Shown in pieces: positions 1 through 7,605 of a stretch of DNA of 64,000 nucleotides. The first letter of the stretch is position 1. Every line of letters begins with the position of its first letter. The position numbers and the translations under genes are program-made. The notes under the pieces are model-generated. The model saw nothing but the letters and a program-made list of their open reading frames with translations, was not told the DNA's origin and made no database searches. This DNA comes from Enhygromyxa salina (GTDB lineage Bacteria; Myxococcota_A; Polyangia; Nannocystales; Nannocystaceae): positions 117,184-181,183 of the forward strand of contig NZ_PVNL01000013.1 of NCBI RefSeq assembly GCF_002994635.1. Direction: 5' to 3'.

Positions 1-374
1 GCTGGCATCGCGCGCGAGTGACCCGGCAGCGGGAATTGCTTGAACACCACGCGAACGTCGTCGGGGTGCTGAGCGGCGATGTGATCCACCGTGTCCGAGA
101 GCTTCTTGCAATACGCACACTCAAAATCGGCGTATTCGACAATCGTCACTTTGGCGCCCTTGGGGGCACCATGGGTGATGGCGGTATCGTCATATTCGGC
201 TGGCAGGCGCTCACCGGTGATCACCGCGAGAGGATCGGCCGCGGTTGCAGCCTTGCCCGCGTCGACGGCTTCAGCGTCGTCTTGGCTCGGCTGGGGCGGC
301 TCGACACAAGCGGCCAGGAGCGAGCACACGGCGAACCCGAGCACGACCTGTTTCGTGAGTACATGCAGCTTCAT
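1..374 (-). CDS. DsbA/thioredoxin-like lipoprotein (partial)
   Basis: The reading frame starts at ATG 374 and leaves the window at its left edge, so only about the first 124 residues are visible. The N-terminus is a lipoprotein signal ending in LLAAC, followed by an acidic linker. A thioredoxin-fold segment then begins with VTIVEYADFECAYCKK, a CxxC active site typical of DsbA-like (Thioredoxin_4) proteins, and continues with VVFKQFPLPGH, the usual strand and loop of that family. Expected role: thiol-disulfide exchange on envelope proteins. It lies just beyond the terminator of the Cys-rich protein upstream on the same strand, whose many disulfides would be a natural substrate (inference). Family call is firm; substrate and exact subfamily are unknown. 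Confidence 0.85.
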   Translation of the reverse strand, partial: MKLHVLTKQVVLGFAVCSLLAACVEPPQPSQDDAEAVDAGKAATAADPLAVITGERLPAEYDDTAITHGAPKGAKVTIVEYADFECAYCKKLSDTVDHIAAQHPDDVRVVFKQFPLPGHSRAMP

Positions 375-394
375 GATGCGATCTCAGGGGTATG

Positions 395-425
395 AAAAAA
401 CCAGGCCGGGGACAACCCCGGCCTG
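395..425 (-). terminator. Rho-independent terminator after the Cys-rich lipoprotein gene
   Basis: A perfect 10-bp stem (402-411 with 416-425, loop ACAA) rich in G/C is followed, reading on the minus strand, by six T (395-400). It lies 26 bases beyond the stop codon of the Cys-rich lipoprotein gene and just upstream of the DsbA-like gene. Confidence 0.85.
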
Positions 426-450
426 TTCGCGGCGGGTCCGAAGCTGAAGG

Positions 451-1725
451 TCAGGGCGCTTCGCAGGCAGTCAGGCGCGAGTAGGTGCCCGACGTGACGT
501 TGTTCCAGTAGGTGCAGTTGGCGTTGCCTTGGCAGCCCAGGCACGGACCCACGAAGTAGTTGGACTGGCCATTGTGGAAGTGCCACGCGTTGTCGCCGCC
601 TTGGCAGTCCATCGCGCTCGCACAGCACTCGAGGTTCGAGTCGCCGCACATCGTGGTGTGCTGGTACAGCTCGCGGTACTTGCCGATGACGTCGGGGCAG
701 TATCCGTCGTTGAGCCAGTTTTGGTACGTGACCTGGTTCCAGCCCATACAGCTGTCACAGACCGTCGCGCTGTTGTTGGCCTGGGCGCAGGTCAAGCGGA
801 TGCAGCGACCACCGTCGGTCAGGCAGCCCTGCTCCGAGAAGCAGTTGTTGCCGCAGGCCGCAGCGGTGCAGTCGTTCGCGCAGGCATCATCGTCGTTGTT
901 GTTGCCGTCGTCGCACTCTTCCATCATGTCGATGTTGCCGTCACCGCAGTAGGCGGCGAGCGCCGAGCAGTCCATCTCGCAGCCGTTGTAGCTGCCATCG
1001 TTGACACCGTCGTCGCAGACTTCGTTGCCTTCCCACACGACCCCGTCGCCGCAGCTGGCCGCGCTGCAGTCGGCCAGGCAGTCGTCGGTCTCGACGTCGT
1101 TGCCGTCGTCGCACGCCTCGGTGCCCTCCCACACGTAGCTGTCGCCGCAGGACGCAGCCACGCAGCCGCTCAGGCAGTCGTCGGTCTCGACGTCGTTGCC
1201 GTCGTCACACATCTCCACGCCCTCTTGCACGACGCCGTCCCCGCAGCTGGCGGGCGCGCACGCGTTGGTGCACTCGTCGTCGTCGTTGAGGTTGCCGTCG
1301 TCGCACATCTCGACGCCCTCCCACACGATGCCGTCGCCGCAGGTGGCCGAGACGCAGGAGCTCAGGCAGTCGTCGGTGTCATCGGGGTTGCCGTCGTCGC
1401 ACTCCTCGTCGCCGCCCACGACCCCGTCGCCACACACGCCAGCCGGGTCGCCGTCGCCGTCTCCGGTTGGGTCGCCGTCACCGTCGCCGGTTGGGTCCCC
1501 GTCGCCATCACCGTCACCGGTTGGGTCGCCGTCGCCGTCACCGGTTGGGTCGCCGTCGCCGTCACCAGTCGGGTCGCCGTCGCCGTCGCCGTCACCGTCA
1601 CCGTCACCGGTGGTGTCCTCGAATGTGTCGTTGCCGACCGTGTCGTCGGACGAACACCCCGTCAAGACCAATGGCATCGCCAAGCTGGCGAAGAGAGCTA
1701 GAGTGCCGAATCGAGACCTGGACAT
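451..1725 (-). CDS. Myxobacterial Cys-rich repeat lipoprotein with Gly-Asp spacer
   Basis: A 424-residue predicted outer-surface lipoprotein. The signal peptide ends in the lipobox VLTGC (about residue 24). Residues 40-95 form a low-complexity spacer of [11 protein letters not shown] repeats. From about residue 97 follow six to seven copies of a roughly 30-residue Cys-rich unit of the pattern CGDGxVxEGxExCDDGN, each ending in C-x(2-4)-C; this is the myxobacterial disulfide repeat. The last ~120 residues form another Cys-rich domain that I do not recognise. The gene is monocistronic: its own terminator lies downstream, and about 600 bases without a convincing gene lie upstream. Function unknown; adhesion or surface-structure roles are only inference. 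It is a paralogue in architecture of the proteins at 33221-34630 and 52824-53765. Confidence 0.9.
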   Translation of the reverse strand: MSRSRFGTLALFASLAMPLVLTGCSSDDTVGNDTFEDTTGDGDGDGDGDGDPTGDGDGDPTGDGDGDPTGDGDGDGDPTGDGDGDPTGDGDGDPAGVCGDGVVGGDEECDDGNPDDTDDCLSSCVSATCGDGIVWEGVEMCDDGNLNDDDECTNACAPASCGDGVVQEGVEMCDDGNDVETDDCLSGCVAASCGDSYVWEGTEACDDGNDVETDDCLADCSAASCGDGVVWEGNEVCDDGVNDGSYNGCEMDCSALAAYCGDGNIDMMEECDDGNNNDDDACANDCTAAACGNNCFSEQGCLTDGGRCIRLTCAQANNSATVCDSCMGWNQVTYQNWLNDGYCPDVIGKYRELYQHTTMCGDSNLECCASAMDCQGGDNAWHFHNGQSNYFVGPCLGCQGNANCTYWNNVTSGTYSRLTACEAP

Positions 1726-2321
1726 CGGTCAATAGTCGCGGCTCGTGGTGTGCCGAGTCAAATGCTACCTGCTTGCGTTCAAGCCGCATCTGAGCGATGT
1801 GCGCTCAATCGAGGTGCCATGAGTTCGCGAAAGCGCGCACGAATGACTCCTGTGAGTCTGTTTCCACACAGCGCGGCCCACGAGCTTCACGAACGGCAGC
1901 GAGTGCCTGCTCGGCGGAGGCACCCAGTCGGATCAGCAAGCACGCCGCCACGGTGCCCGTGCGACAGCCTGCGGGAGTGTCTCCACGCCAGTCCACGCGA
2001 GGGCGTGCGTCGGCAACAGACTCACGAGCGTTCGCGCGCCGGCGTGATGGATCACCGCGCGATATTGCTCGAGCACGCGGCCCCGATCGTTCGCTCGACG
2101 TGGGTAGCGAACACCGTCGGTGCGACCGTCGAGTCTGTCGCCACGACCGACCGTGACCGACCGACACTCGAATCACGAAGAGACCGCCAGCACGCTCTAA
2201 AACTTTGAATTCAGCCGAAGAGAGTCTCGCCAGGTCGGTGATTCCCCAGGTGAAGCAGGCCCAGACGCAGCCGCGAGACGACGGCCCGCATCCTGCAAAC
2301 CCACCTTGACGAGACTCGATC
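1726..2321. other. Intergenic region with no intact gene
   Basis: Nearly 600 bases between divergent secreted-protein genes. Frames are open on both strands only because of the high GC; none has a good start, ribosome site and sensible composition. The left part holds a phosphatase-like remnant on the minus strand (listed separately). Promoters for both flanking genes must lie here, but I cannot point to convincing boxes. Confidence 0.5.
1805..1990 (-). pseudogene. Remnant of a tyrosine/dual-specificity phosphatase-like C-terminus
   Basis: The minus-strand frame reads CRTGTVAACLLIRLG, then ASAEQALAAVREARGPRCVE and TDSQESFV. This resembles the segment following the P-loop of protein tyrosine phosphatases (normally HCxxGxGRTGT, then an alpha helix and a final ET-x-EQ-x-F motif). 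The catalytic HCxxG part is not recoverable in the same frame, and nothing upstream continues the domain, so this is a decayed fragment. The match is by eye and short. Confidence 0.35.
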
Positions 2322-3491
2322 ATGAAGACCTCCACTCGCTTCGCCCCCCTCGCCCAGTCCCTCTCTGCCCGCGCCCGCCGCCTGCCCTCGATCGCAGCCC
2401 ACGCGGCCGCGGCCACCTTGGTCCTCGGCGCCCTGTGCCCCAACCTCGCCCACGCCGGCAACGACAGCGACGTCAGCTACGAGGACATCGAGAACGACTT
2501 CATCGACAACTTCGACGGCGGCTACACGTGGTCGACCAAGACCATCATCCGCGATGGCCAGTCCGGCACGTTTCGCATCGGCCACGACGAGCGCGGCGAG
2601 CCCAACATCTGGGACTTCAACGGCTCGTTCTTCGAGAACGCGACGAACCGCAGGCGCTACGTCCAGCGTATTCAGGAGTGGTCGACCTCGGACTACCTGG
2701 CCCAAAACCCCGAGTACGAGGACATGGTCGTGACCAACTTCATCGCCTTCAACGACGACAAGAGCGAGAACGACATCCTCACCACCTGGATCTACGTCAA
2801 CGGCGTGGAGATCCGCGAGATCGCCGGCGACTACGTCAGCGAGGAGCTGCTCGAGGGCATCATCTTGTCGCCGTTCACCGACGACACCACGATCAGCTTC
2901 AAGTTCAAGTACGACCCCGCGTTCACCGGGTCGAAGACCAAGACCTGCTCGATCGACGTCCACCCCGACGACGCCGTGTTCGCGCGCAGCATCGTGGTCG
3001 AGATGGACACCGGCGACTGGTGGACCGGAGACAGCGCCAACTGTGAGATCGAGTTCAACCGCAGCTACGGCGGCGAGGTCGAGGTCCACGCCGGCTGGGA
3101 CGAGGACGTGTGCCTCAACCCGCTCGGCAACATGTCCAACAGCAACGGGACCGACATCAAGACCTACCACTGCGACTACGTGACCGAGACCTGGCGCTAC
3201 GGCAGGGACATGAAGATCCACGCGGCCTGGAACGACGACCTGTGCCTCAACATGTCCGGGTCCAACTTTTGGGGCGGCAACGTCAACCTCTACGACTGTG
3301 ACTACGCCGAGCAGTACTACTTCGGCGACGACGACGTCCTGCACATGTTCAGCGACCCCGACTACTGCGTGAACGTGATCCAGTCGGGCGTGGCCTGGGA
3401 CGAGGATCCCACCAACCAGTGGGGCGGCGCGGGCGTCAACATCTACCACTGCGACTGGGTCATCGACAGCTGGTCCATGACCGAGCTGTAG
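2322..3491 (+). CDS. Secreted protein with ricin-like (beta-trefoil) repeats
   Basis: 389 residues with a Sec signal peptide (hydrophobic AAATLVLGALC, cleavage after NLAHA, about residue 46). The mature N-terminal ~200 residues (about 47-245) are acidic and unrecognised. The C-terminal ~145 residues hold three repeats of the form xCLNxxG...(G)xxVxxYxCD....W (CLNPLG/TYHCDY/ETW; CLNMSG/LYDCDY; CVNV/IYHCDW/DSW). That spacing fits the three lobes of a ricin B-type lectin fold, with Cys pairs that probably form disulfides. A carbohydrate-binding extracellular role is likely but unproven. The start is supported by the fit of the signal peptide. A 23-codon gene with its own ribosome site follows 194 bases downstream. 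Confidence 0.8.
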   Translation: MKTSTRFAPLAQSLSARARRLPSIAAHAAAATLVLGALCPNLAHAGNDSDVSYEDIENDFIDNFDGGYTWSTKTIIRDGQSGTFRIGHDERGEPNIWDFNGSFFENATNRRRYVQRIQEWSTSDYLAQNPEYEDMVVTNFIAFNDDKSENDILTTWIYVNGVEIREIAGDYVSEELLEGIILSPFTDDTTISFKFKYDPAFTGSKTKTCSIDVHPDDAVFARSIVVEMDTGDWWTGDSANCEIEFNRSYGGEVEVHAGWDEDVCLNPLGNMSNSNGTDIKTYHCDYVTETWRYGRDMKIHAAWNDDLCLNMSGSNFWGGNVNLYDCDYAEQYYFGDDDVLHMFSDPDYCVNVIQSGVAWDEDPTNQWGGAGVNIYHCDWVIDSWSMTEL

Positions 3492-3572
3492 GCCCGGACG
3501 CGAGCGCCGAGGGCGGGGAACCGTTCATGGCGGTCACGCTCTAGCAGGTCCAGGAGCTCGCATCTGCGGCCC

Positions 3573-3590
3573 GATCAGAACAATCTGATC
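3573..3590. repeat. Perfect inverted repeat upstream of the 23-codon gene
   Basis: GATCAGA (3573-3579) and TCTGATC (3584-3590) form a 7-bp palindrome with a four-base centre. A second, shorter inverted repeat CAGAC/GTCTG lies at 3595-3608. The pair sits about 100 bases before the small gene and could be an operator or an RNA hairpin of its leader. No T-run follows, so it is not a typical terminator for the lectin-like gene. Confidence 0.45.
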
Positions 3591-3685
3591 GATCCAGACG
3601 GCTGTCTGACTGCCACCTTCGAGCGACGCAGGTGCTGTCGCCGACGCTCAACTCGAGCAAGGACCTCACTCGAAGGAGAACGAAA

Positions 3686-3757
3686 ATGGCATTCTGGGAC
3701 GACCTCTTCTGCCGTCTGTTCGGCCCCGGCTACTGCGCCGACATGAACAACGGGTAA
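3686..3757 (+). CDS. 23-residue peptide gene with own RBS and terminator
   Basis: A very short open frame. AAGGAG (3673-3678) lies 7 bases before ATG 3686, an almost ideal ribosome site. The 23 codons end at TAA 3755-3757, and a strong terminator begins 8 bases later. The N-terminal half is hydrophobic and aromatic with two acidic residues and one Arg (MAFWDDLFCRLF). Then come GPGYC and a polar tail of six residues. Two cysteines, at positions 9 and 17, flank the GPG turn, so an intramolecular disulfide or a ring modification is possible. I recognise no family. A secreted signal, a small membrane-active peptide, a RiPP-like precursor or a regulatory leader are all open. No modification enzyme or transporter is obvious nearby. 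Support for expression is the RBS-ORF-terminator arrangement. Confidence 0.7.
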   Translation: MAFWDDLFCRLFGPGYCADMNNG

Positions 3758-3764
3758 CTCCCGA

Positions 3765-3806
3765 GAGCGCATCGAACGAGCATCGTTCGATGCGCTCCTT
3801 TTTCTT
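3765..3806 (+). terminator. Strong rho-independent terminator of the 23-codon gene
   Basis: A perfect 15-bp stem (3765-3779 with 3783-3797) with a minimal GCA loop is followed directly by CTTTTTCTT (3798-3806). It is one of the strongest intrinsic terminators in the window and isolates the small gene from the membrane-protein gene downstream. Confidence 0.92.
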
Positions 3807-4065
3807 GCGGCTCCATGGCCACGAACATGGCGCTGTCGAAGCGGGGCGCCACGTCGCTGACGTGGCTCGACCAGCACGTCGGTGACGCTCCAGATCTCGC
3901 GCGAGAGCGCTCGCTAGCGGTTGTCGCTGCCGCGCGGAACCGAGATTGGGCCAGCCGATGACGATGCATCGGCGTGAGCTGGAGGCGGCGCTGCGCGGCG
4001 ATCACCTGACCAGCTGTCGCTTCACGTGATGCATCGCGGCCGAGGATCCAGGTAGGATGCTGGCC
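3807..4065. other. Intergenic region
   Basis: Between the terminator and the next start codon I see no gene, repeat or clear promoter. The only frames are short and lack ribosome sites. Confidence 0.5.
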
Positions 4066-4926
4066 ATGTCGGAGGTCACGCCCGTCCCCAAGCCCGAGTC
4101 CAAGCCCAAGCGCGAGATGGGAGCGGTCGGCATGATCAGTATGCTGATCGGCTTCGCTATCCTGGCGGTCACCGTCCTCAGCGCGGCGAACACTGCCTTC
4201 GATCTGAACCTCGCGCTCGGCAGCCATGGGGCGACCAGCCCGCTGCCCAACAACTGGGAGGCCGTGATCGGGTTGGGGGCCGCGGGCGTGCTCTGGATCG
4301 CGCTGACCTACTTTGGCAGCACCGTCGTCGGGATGTTCAAGGACGCCAAGGGCAACACAGGCAAGCGCGTGGGTGTGATCGTGGGCGCGCTGGTCTTGCT
4401 GGTGGTCGCCGGCCGCGGTCTGCAGGTCGTTGCGCTCACGTGGAGCTACGGCAGCATGCTCGCCTACTATTGCACCGATGTCGGTACGATCGAAGACGTG
4501 CAGGACGAGCTCGAGGGCGCCACGCCGGAGGCCCTCGACGCGTGCCTGGGCCGCACCTCGCAGTGGGATCGGGCCGACCTGCTCGAGGTCGTGATCGGGG
4601 CGGGCGCGACCTTCGAGGACGCGACCACCGAGCCCGAGTTTCGCTATTGTGTGCTGAGCGGTGACGTGAGCCTCGAGTATGTGGAGAAGGCCGTCGCGCT
4701 GGGTGCCACGCCGCAAAACTGTCCGAAGTCGGAGTCGCTGATCCAGGCCAAGGTTAGCGGCACTTCAGACCAGGACGACGAGACCATGGCGAAGATCGTC
4801 GCGGCCCTGCTCGCGGCTGGTTGGTCGGCCGACGCAGTCTCGGAGTTCGATCCGGTCAAAGCCGTCGAGCACGCCAAGCAGCGAAACCAGCCCGCGACCC
4901 TGGCGGTGCTCGAGGGCGCTCAATAG
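4066..4926 (+). CDS. Membrane protein with three N-terminal helices and ankyrin-like tail
   Basis: 286 residues. After a Pro/Lys-rich N-terminus come three hydrophobic segments (roughly residues 20-42, 67-92 and 105-125), then a ~155-residue soluble acidic part. That tail contains helix pairs such as ADLLEVVIGAGATFEDA and KIVAALLAAGWSADAV, which resemble irregular ankyrin-like repeats. ATG 4066 is preferred because the ribosome site GGTAGGA (4051-4057) stands 8 bases before it; the upstream ATG at 4057 overlaps that site. No recognised family. It is monocistronic as far as can be seen. Confidence 0.7.
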   Translation: MSEVTPVPKPESKPKREMGAVGMISMLIGFAILAVTVLSAANTAFDLNLALGSHGATSPLPNNWEAVIGLGAAGVLWIALTYFGSTVVGMFKDAKGNTGKRVGVIVGALVLLVVAGRGLQVVALTWSYGSMLAYYCTDVGTIEDVQDELEGATPEALDACLGRTSQWDRADLLEVVIGAGATFEDATTEPEFRYCVLSGDVSLEYVEKAVALGATPQNCPKSESLIQAKVSGTSDQDDETMAKIVAALLAAGWSADAVSEFDPVKAVEHAKQRNQPATLAVLEGAQ

Positions 4927-5108
4927 CGAGTCCGCTTGGCGATGAAGCCGAGCGAGCACGGGTCCATCGAAGTCATCGCGCAAAGGGCCAAGCTCGACGA
5001 GGACGAGTTTCGGGCTGCAGCCAGCGGTGGGGTCATCAGCGAGGCCACAGCGAAGCTCGGTGATAGAGTCAAAGCGGTATCGCCCCTGAGCGAGCTGGCC
5101 TGCCCAGC

Positions 5109-6518
5109 TCAGGGCGACTTGCAGTCGGGCGCGACCTGCTCGGGCCGCTCTCGATCGACGCGCAAATAAGCGCGCGCGCCCAGGACCAGTGGAGATGGAT
5201 GCGCCGCACTTATCTGAACGTGAGACGAAGCGCTGTAGGCGTCTCGACCGGGGAGCTCGACGCGCCAGATGATCGACAGTACTGAGTCGCCATCCGTGCG
5301 TGTCACATCGACCGATTCGATCACCCCGACGGCTGCGCTCCCGTGCGTGCAGATGCGACGAATCCGGTGAAGCTTCCGCAGTAAGAAAAAGCTCCCCGTG
5401 CCGACCAGGCCCGCGAACAATGAGAAGAAGGCGGCCGCCAGAACTTCCTGGGCCGCGAGCGCGCCGAGGGTGATCACGGTTAGAAAGAGCGTGATCAGGA
5501 TGAGCACGCCGCTGAGCAGGCGGTGCTGGGACTGCACGGGGGCGAGCCCGACCACCAACGCCGCTGTGGTCGTGGCGACCAACTCATCGTGGGCGGCCCG
5601 CACGAGCGCGAGGCGAGCTTCCAACGCTTCATTGCGGATGAGCTGGGTACCGGAGAGATCACGACGTAGATCGCTGGCGTCGACAAACGCCACGAAGCCC
5701 TCGCGCCCCGCCTTCGGAAACTGGCGGCGCTCGACGATGACGCCGCTCGAGACGAACACGACCAGCGGCCGCTCGCCGTCGCGGCGCGCCGACCAGCCCG
5801 CGCAACCTCGCTCACGCAGTTCGTCATCGCGCAGGATCACCCGCACAGCCAGGTCTTCGGGGGAGAGCTCGCCGCGGACGCGCTCGCCGTCGAGGTAGAC
5901 AGGCAACGACGGACAGCTGCGATGCACCAGCGTGCCAAGCGTCGTTCGTGGAACCGTGCGGAGCCGGTGGATCTCCAGCGTGAGCGAGGGTGAGCTCGCG
6001 GGCTTGGTCTCGCGCTCGGAGGTCGCCCCTGCGGGATCGAAGCGAAGCGAGCACCCGGGGGTACCCGCGAGCCGGGTGCTCAGCTCGACGCCGCCATGAG
6101 GTTGCCCGAGCACCGTCGCGAGCGCGAGCGCGAGGCTTCGGCGTCCGCGAGCACGGCCGCTCGGGTCGACACCGGGCGCCTCGTCGGTCGCAAAGAGCAA
6201 CACGTCGAACACACCGCTGAGCTCGGACGGGCTCAGGCCGACGCCGACGAGCCGAACACGGGTCACCGCACGAGCGGTCTCGAAGCGGATCTCGACGCAG
6301 CCCGGGAGCAAGTGGCCAGCCTCGATCAGCGCGAGCACGAAGGCCGCGGGCTCGGCCAGTCGGTAGGCGGCGAGCTTGTCTTTGGCCTTGGCGACATCGA
6401 GGCTGAAGCGACCTTCGTCGACCAGCTCGGCCTCGGCTTCGAGCTGACCGATCAGCGCGAGCGCAGTATCAGCTGCGCGCTCGCTCGCTCGTTCCAGCTC
6501 ACCAGGCTCGTCGGACAT
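5109..6518 (-). CDS. Membrane protein with degenerate HSP90-like N-terminus
   Basis: 469 residues. The N-terminal ~150 residues carry the pattern FSLDVAKAKDKLAAYRLAEP...VLALIEAG...VEIRF, then GVGLSPSELSGVFDVLLF and RGRRSLALALATVLG. This recalls the HtpG/GHKL-like ATPase fold found in many myxobacterial proteins (FxLDxxKAxxKLxxxQLxDP), but I do not see a convincing set of nucleotide-binding boxes. Two transmembrane helices follow (about residues 332-382). The C-terminal ~80 residues look like a DUF3592-type extracytoplasmic domain (VIESVDVTR, IIWRVELPG, YLRVDRERP). The gene is convergent with the membrane-protein gene before it. Function unknown; the domain calls are by eye. Confidence 0.75.
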   Translation of the reverse strand: MSDEPGELERASERAADTALALIGQLEAEAELVDEGRFSLDVAKAKDKLAAYRLAEPAAFVLALIEAGHLLPGCVEIRFETARAVTRVRLVGVGLSPSELSGVFDVLLFATDEAPGVDPSGRARGRRSLALALATVLGQPHGGVELSTRLAGTPGCSLRFDPAGATSERETKPASSPSLTLEIHRLRTVPRTTLGTLVHRSCPSLPVYLDGERVRGELSPEDLAVRVILRDDELRERGCAGWSARRDGERPLVVFVSSGVIVERRQFPKAGREGFVAFVDASDLRRDLSGTQLIRNEALEARLALVRAAHDELVATTTAALVVGLAPVQSQHRLLSGVLILITLFLTVITLGALAAQEVLAAAFFSLFAGLVGTGSFFLLRKLHRIRRICTHGSAAVGVIESVDVTRTDGDSVLSIIWRVELPGRDAYSASSHVQISAAHPSPLVLGARAYLRVDRERPEQVAPDCKSP

Positions 6519-6649
6519 CGCTCAGCGTCGTAGCGATCGAAGGCCGATGTCAACCCCAGGAGCCGCGTTCGTGCTCACCCTCGATTGCCACGACTGCACG
6601 CTACACGATCGAATGAAGGGGAGCGGCCCCCGGCTGTGACCGCTATTTC

Positions 6650-7165
6650 TTATTTCTTCGGTGGCGAGGCCGTCGACCACCTCCGGCGCAGCGCAAACGA
6701 GCAGCCGGCGAGCACGCTGACTCCTGCCATGAACGCCAGCACACCGCCTTTCAGGGAGAGAAGGCCCAAGCTGGCGACGAGCGTCGTGGCGGCGGGCGGA
6801 CGAGGACAGCGCAGGCCCTCCGCCAGACTCACGATCGCCAGCGCCGATCCGAGGGCGTGGGCCAGGACAAACGTACCAGTGAGGGCGCTGGGTTCACCGA
6901 GCACCTCGAACGCACCGGCGCTGCCACGTCCAGCGGCGACGTCGATCGCATGCCCAAACACGATGTTGCGCGGAGAGTTGCCGGCCGCCTTGGGGATCCT
7001 TGGCGAGGAGGTAGGCCGTGACCCCCAACGGAACGCGAGGCATGGGGCGCCCAGCGCCCAGGCGATCACACCCACCAGCAGGACGAGGCCGCCGCTCAGC
7101 CCGCCATCGCCAAGAGGCCGCGCGGGCGTGCCGCGTCGGACGTTGTTGGGAGCGGCGCTGACATC
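6650..7165 (-). pseudogene. HPP-family membrane protein, two compensating frameshifts
   Basis: The minus-strand frame gives a hydrophobic segment GLVLLVGVIAWALGAP, then PRNIVFGHAIDVAAG, ALAIVSLAEGLRCPRPPAA and TTLVASLGLL, the hallmarks of the HPP family (PRN-GH motif and the HPP-like CPRPPAATT). Between GAP and PRN, however, the expected PLGVTAYLLAKDP segment is encoded in another frame. One base seems lost near 7050 (CCCATGCC) and one gained near 7005 (GATCCCC), so the shifts cancel. Either the gene is decaying or the assembly has two homopolymer errors. No ribosome site or obvious start is present. HPP proteins are multi-helix membrane proteins, some implicated in nitrite transport. Confidence 0.55.
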
Positions 7166-7273
7166 CGCACGGTGAGTATCGCACGCCCTCGATTGACGAC
7201 AGGCTGCGTCCGCGACCGGGCGAGAAGGCCTGGTTGAGCTGAAAACAGTTCGCAAGGGCGGCCCGCGGGTCGC

Positions 7274-7549
7274 TTGACCGTGGCCGAGCTCGTGGTTGAG
7301 TTCTCGCCTGTCGCCGACGACCTGCGCGCCCGCGGGCTGAGCCCTGGCGATCGCGCGTTGCTGGTCTACCCGCCGTCACTCGAGTTCGCGCTGGCGTTTG
7401 GCGGCTGCCTGTGGGCCGGGTTGCTCCCGGTCCCGACCTACCCGCCCCAGCCTGGCTCGAGCCCTCTCCAGTCCCAGCCCCGAGCAAGTCGCCGACGTCT
7501 TGGCGGACGCGGCCTCTGCCCTGTTGCTGGTCTCGAGCGTCTAGCGTGA
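7274..7549 (+). pseudogene. N-terminal fragment of a fatty acyl-AMP ligase / acyl-CoA synthetase
   Basis: The frame reads LRARGLSPGDRALLVYPPS, then LEFALAFGGCLWAG and VPTYPP. This is the strongly conserved N-terminal region of fatty acyl-AMP ligases and polyketide-loading AMP ligases (GDRALLLYPPG..F..AFFGCLYAG..AVPAYPP). Just after it the homology continues in another frame (EQVADVLADAASALLLVSSV, ending about 7545), so a frameshift lies near 7470. All downstream domains of the roughly 550-residue enzyme are missing. It is a dead remnant. Confidence 0.7.
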
Positions 7550-7605
7550 ACAGAGCACGAGTTCGAACGACTCTGAGCGTGCTGATCCCCATCAGAGGCC
7601 AGACC

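Noticed and set aside
1440..1620. Tandem DNA repeats as a CRISPR-like or regulatory array
   Set aside because: They are in-frame codons for GDGDGDP repeats in a lipoprotein spacer and need no further explanation.
529..1701. Plus-strand frame antisense to the Cys-rich lipoprotein
   Set aside because: Its Val-Ala-Val and Thr-Val periodicity mirrors the Gly-Asp repeats; there is no signal or start context.
1797..2208. Small plus-strand gene starting at ATG 1819 with GAGGT upstream
   Set aside because: The product is Arg/His/Ser-rich without hydrophobic pattern and lies opposite a phosphatase-like remnant; only the ribosome site speaks for it.
2211..3449. Long minus-strand frame opposite the ricin-like gene
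   Set aside because: It is rich in Val, Ala, Asp and His, as antisense of a GC-rich coding sequence always is here. The sense strand has a signal peptide and Cys-patterned repeats.
4936..5169. 77-codon plus-strand frame beginning MAMKPSEHG
   Set aside because: It overlaps the end of the HSP90-like gene on the other strand, has no ribosome site, and degenerates into Ser/Arg-rich residues, as expected for a shadow frame.
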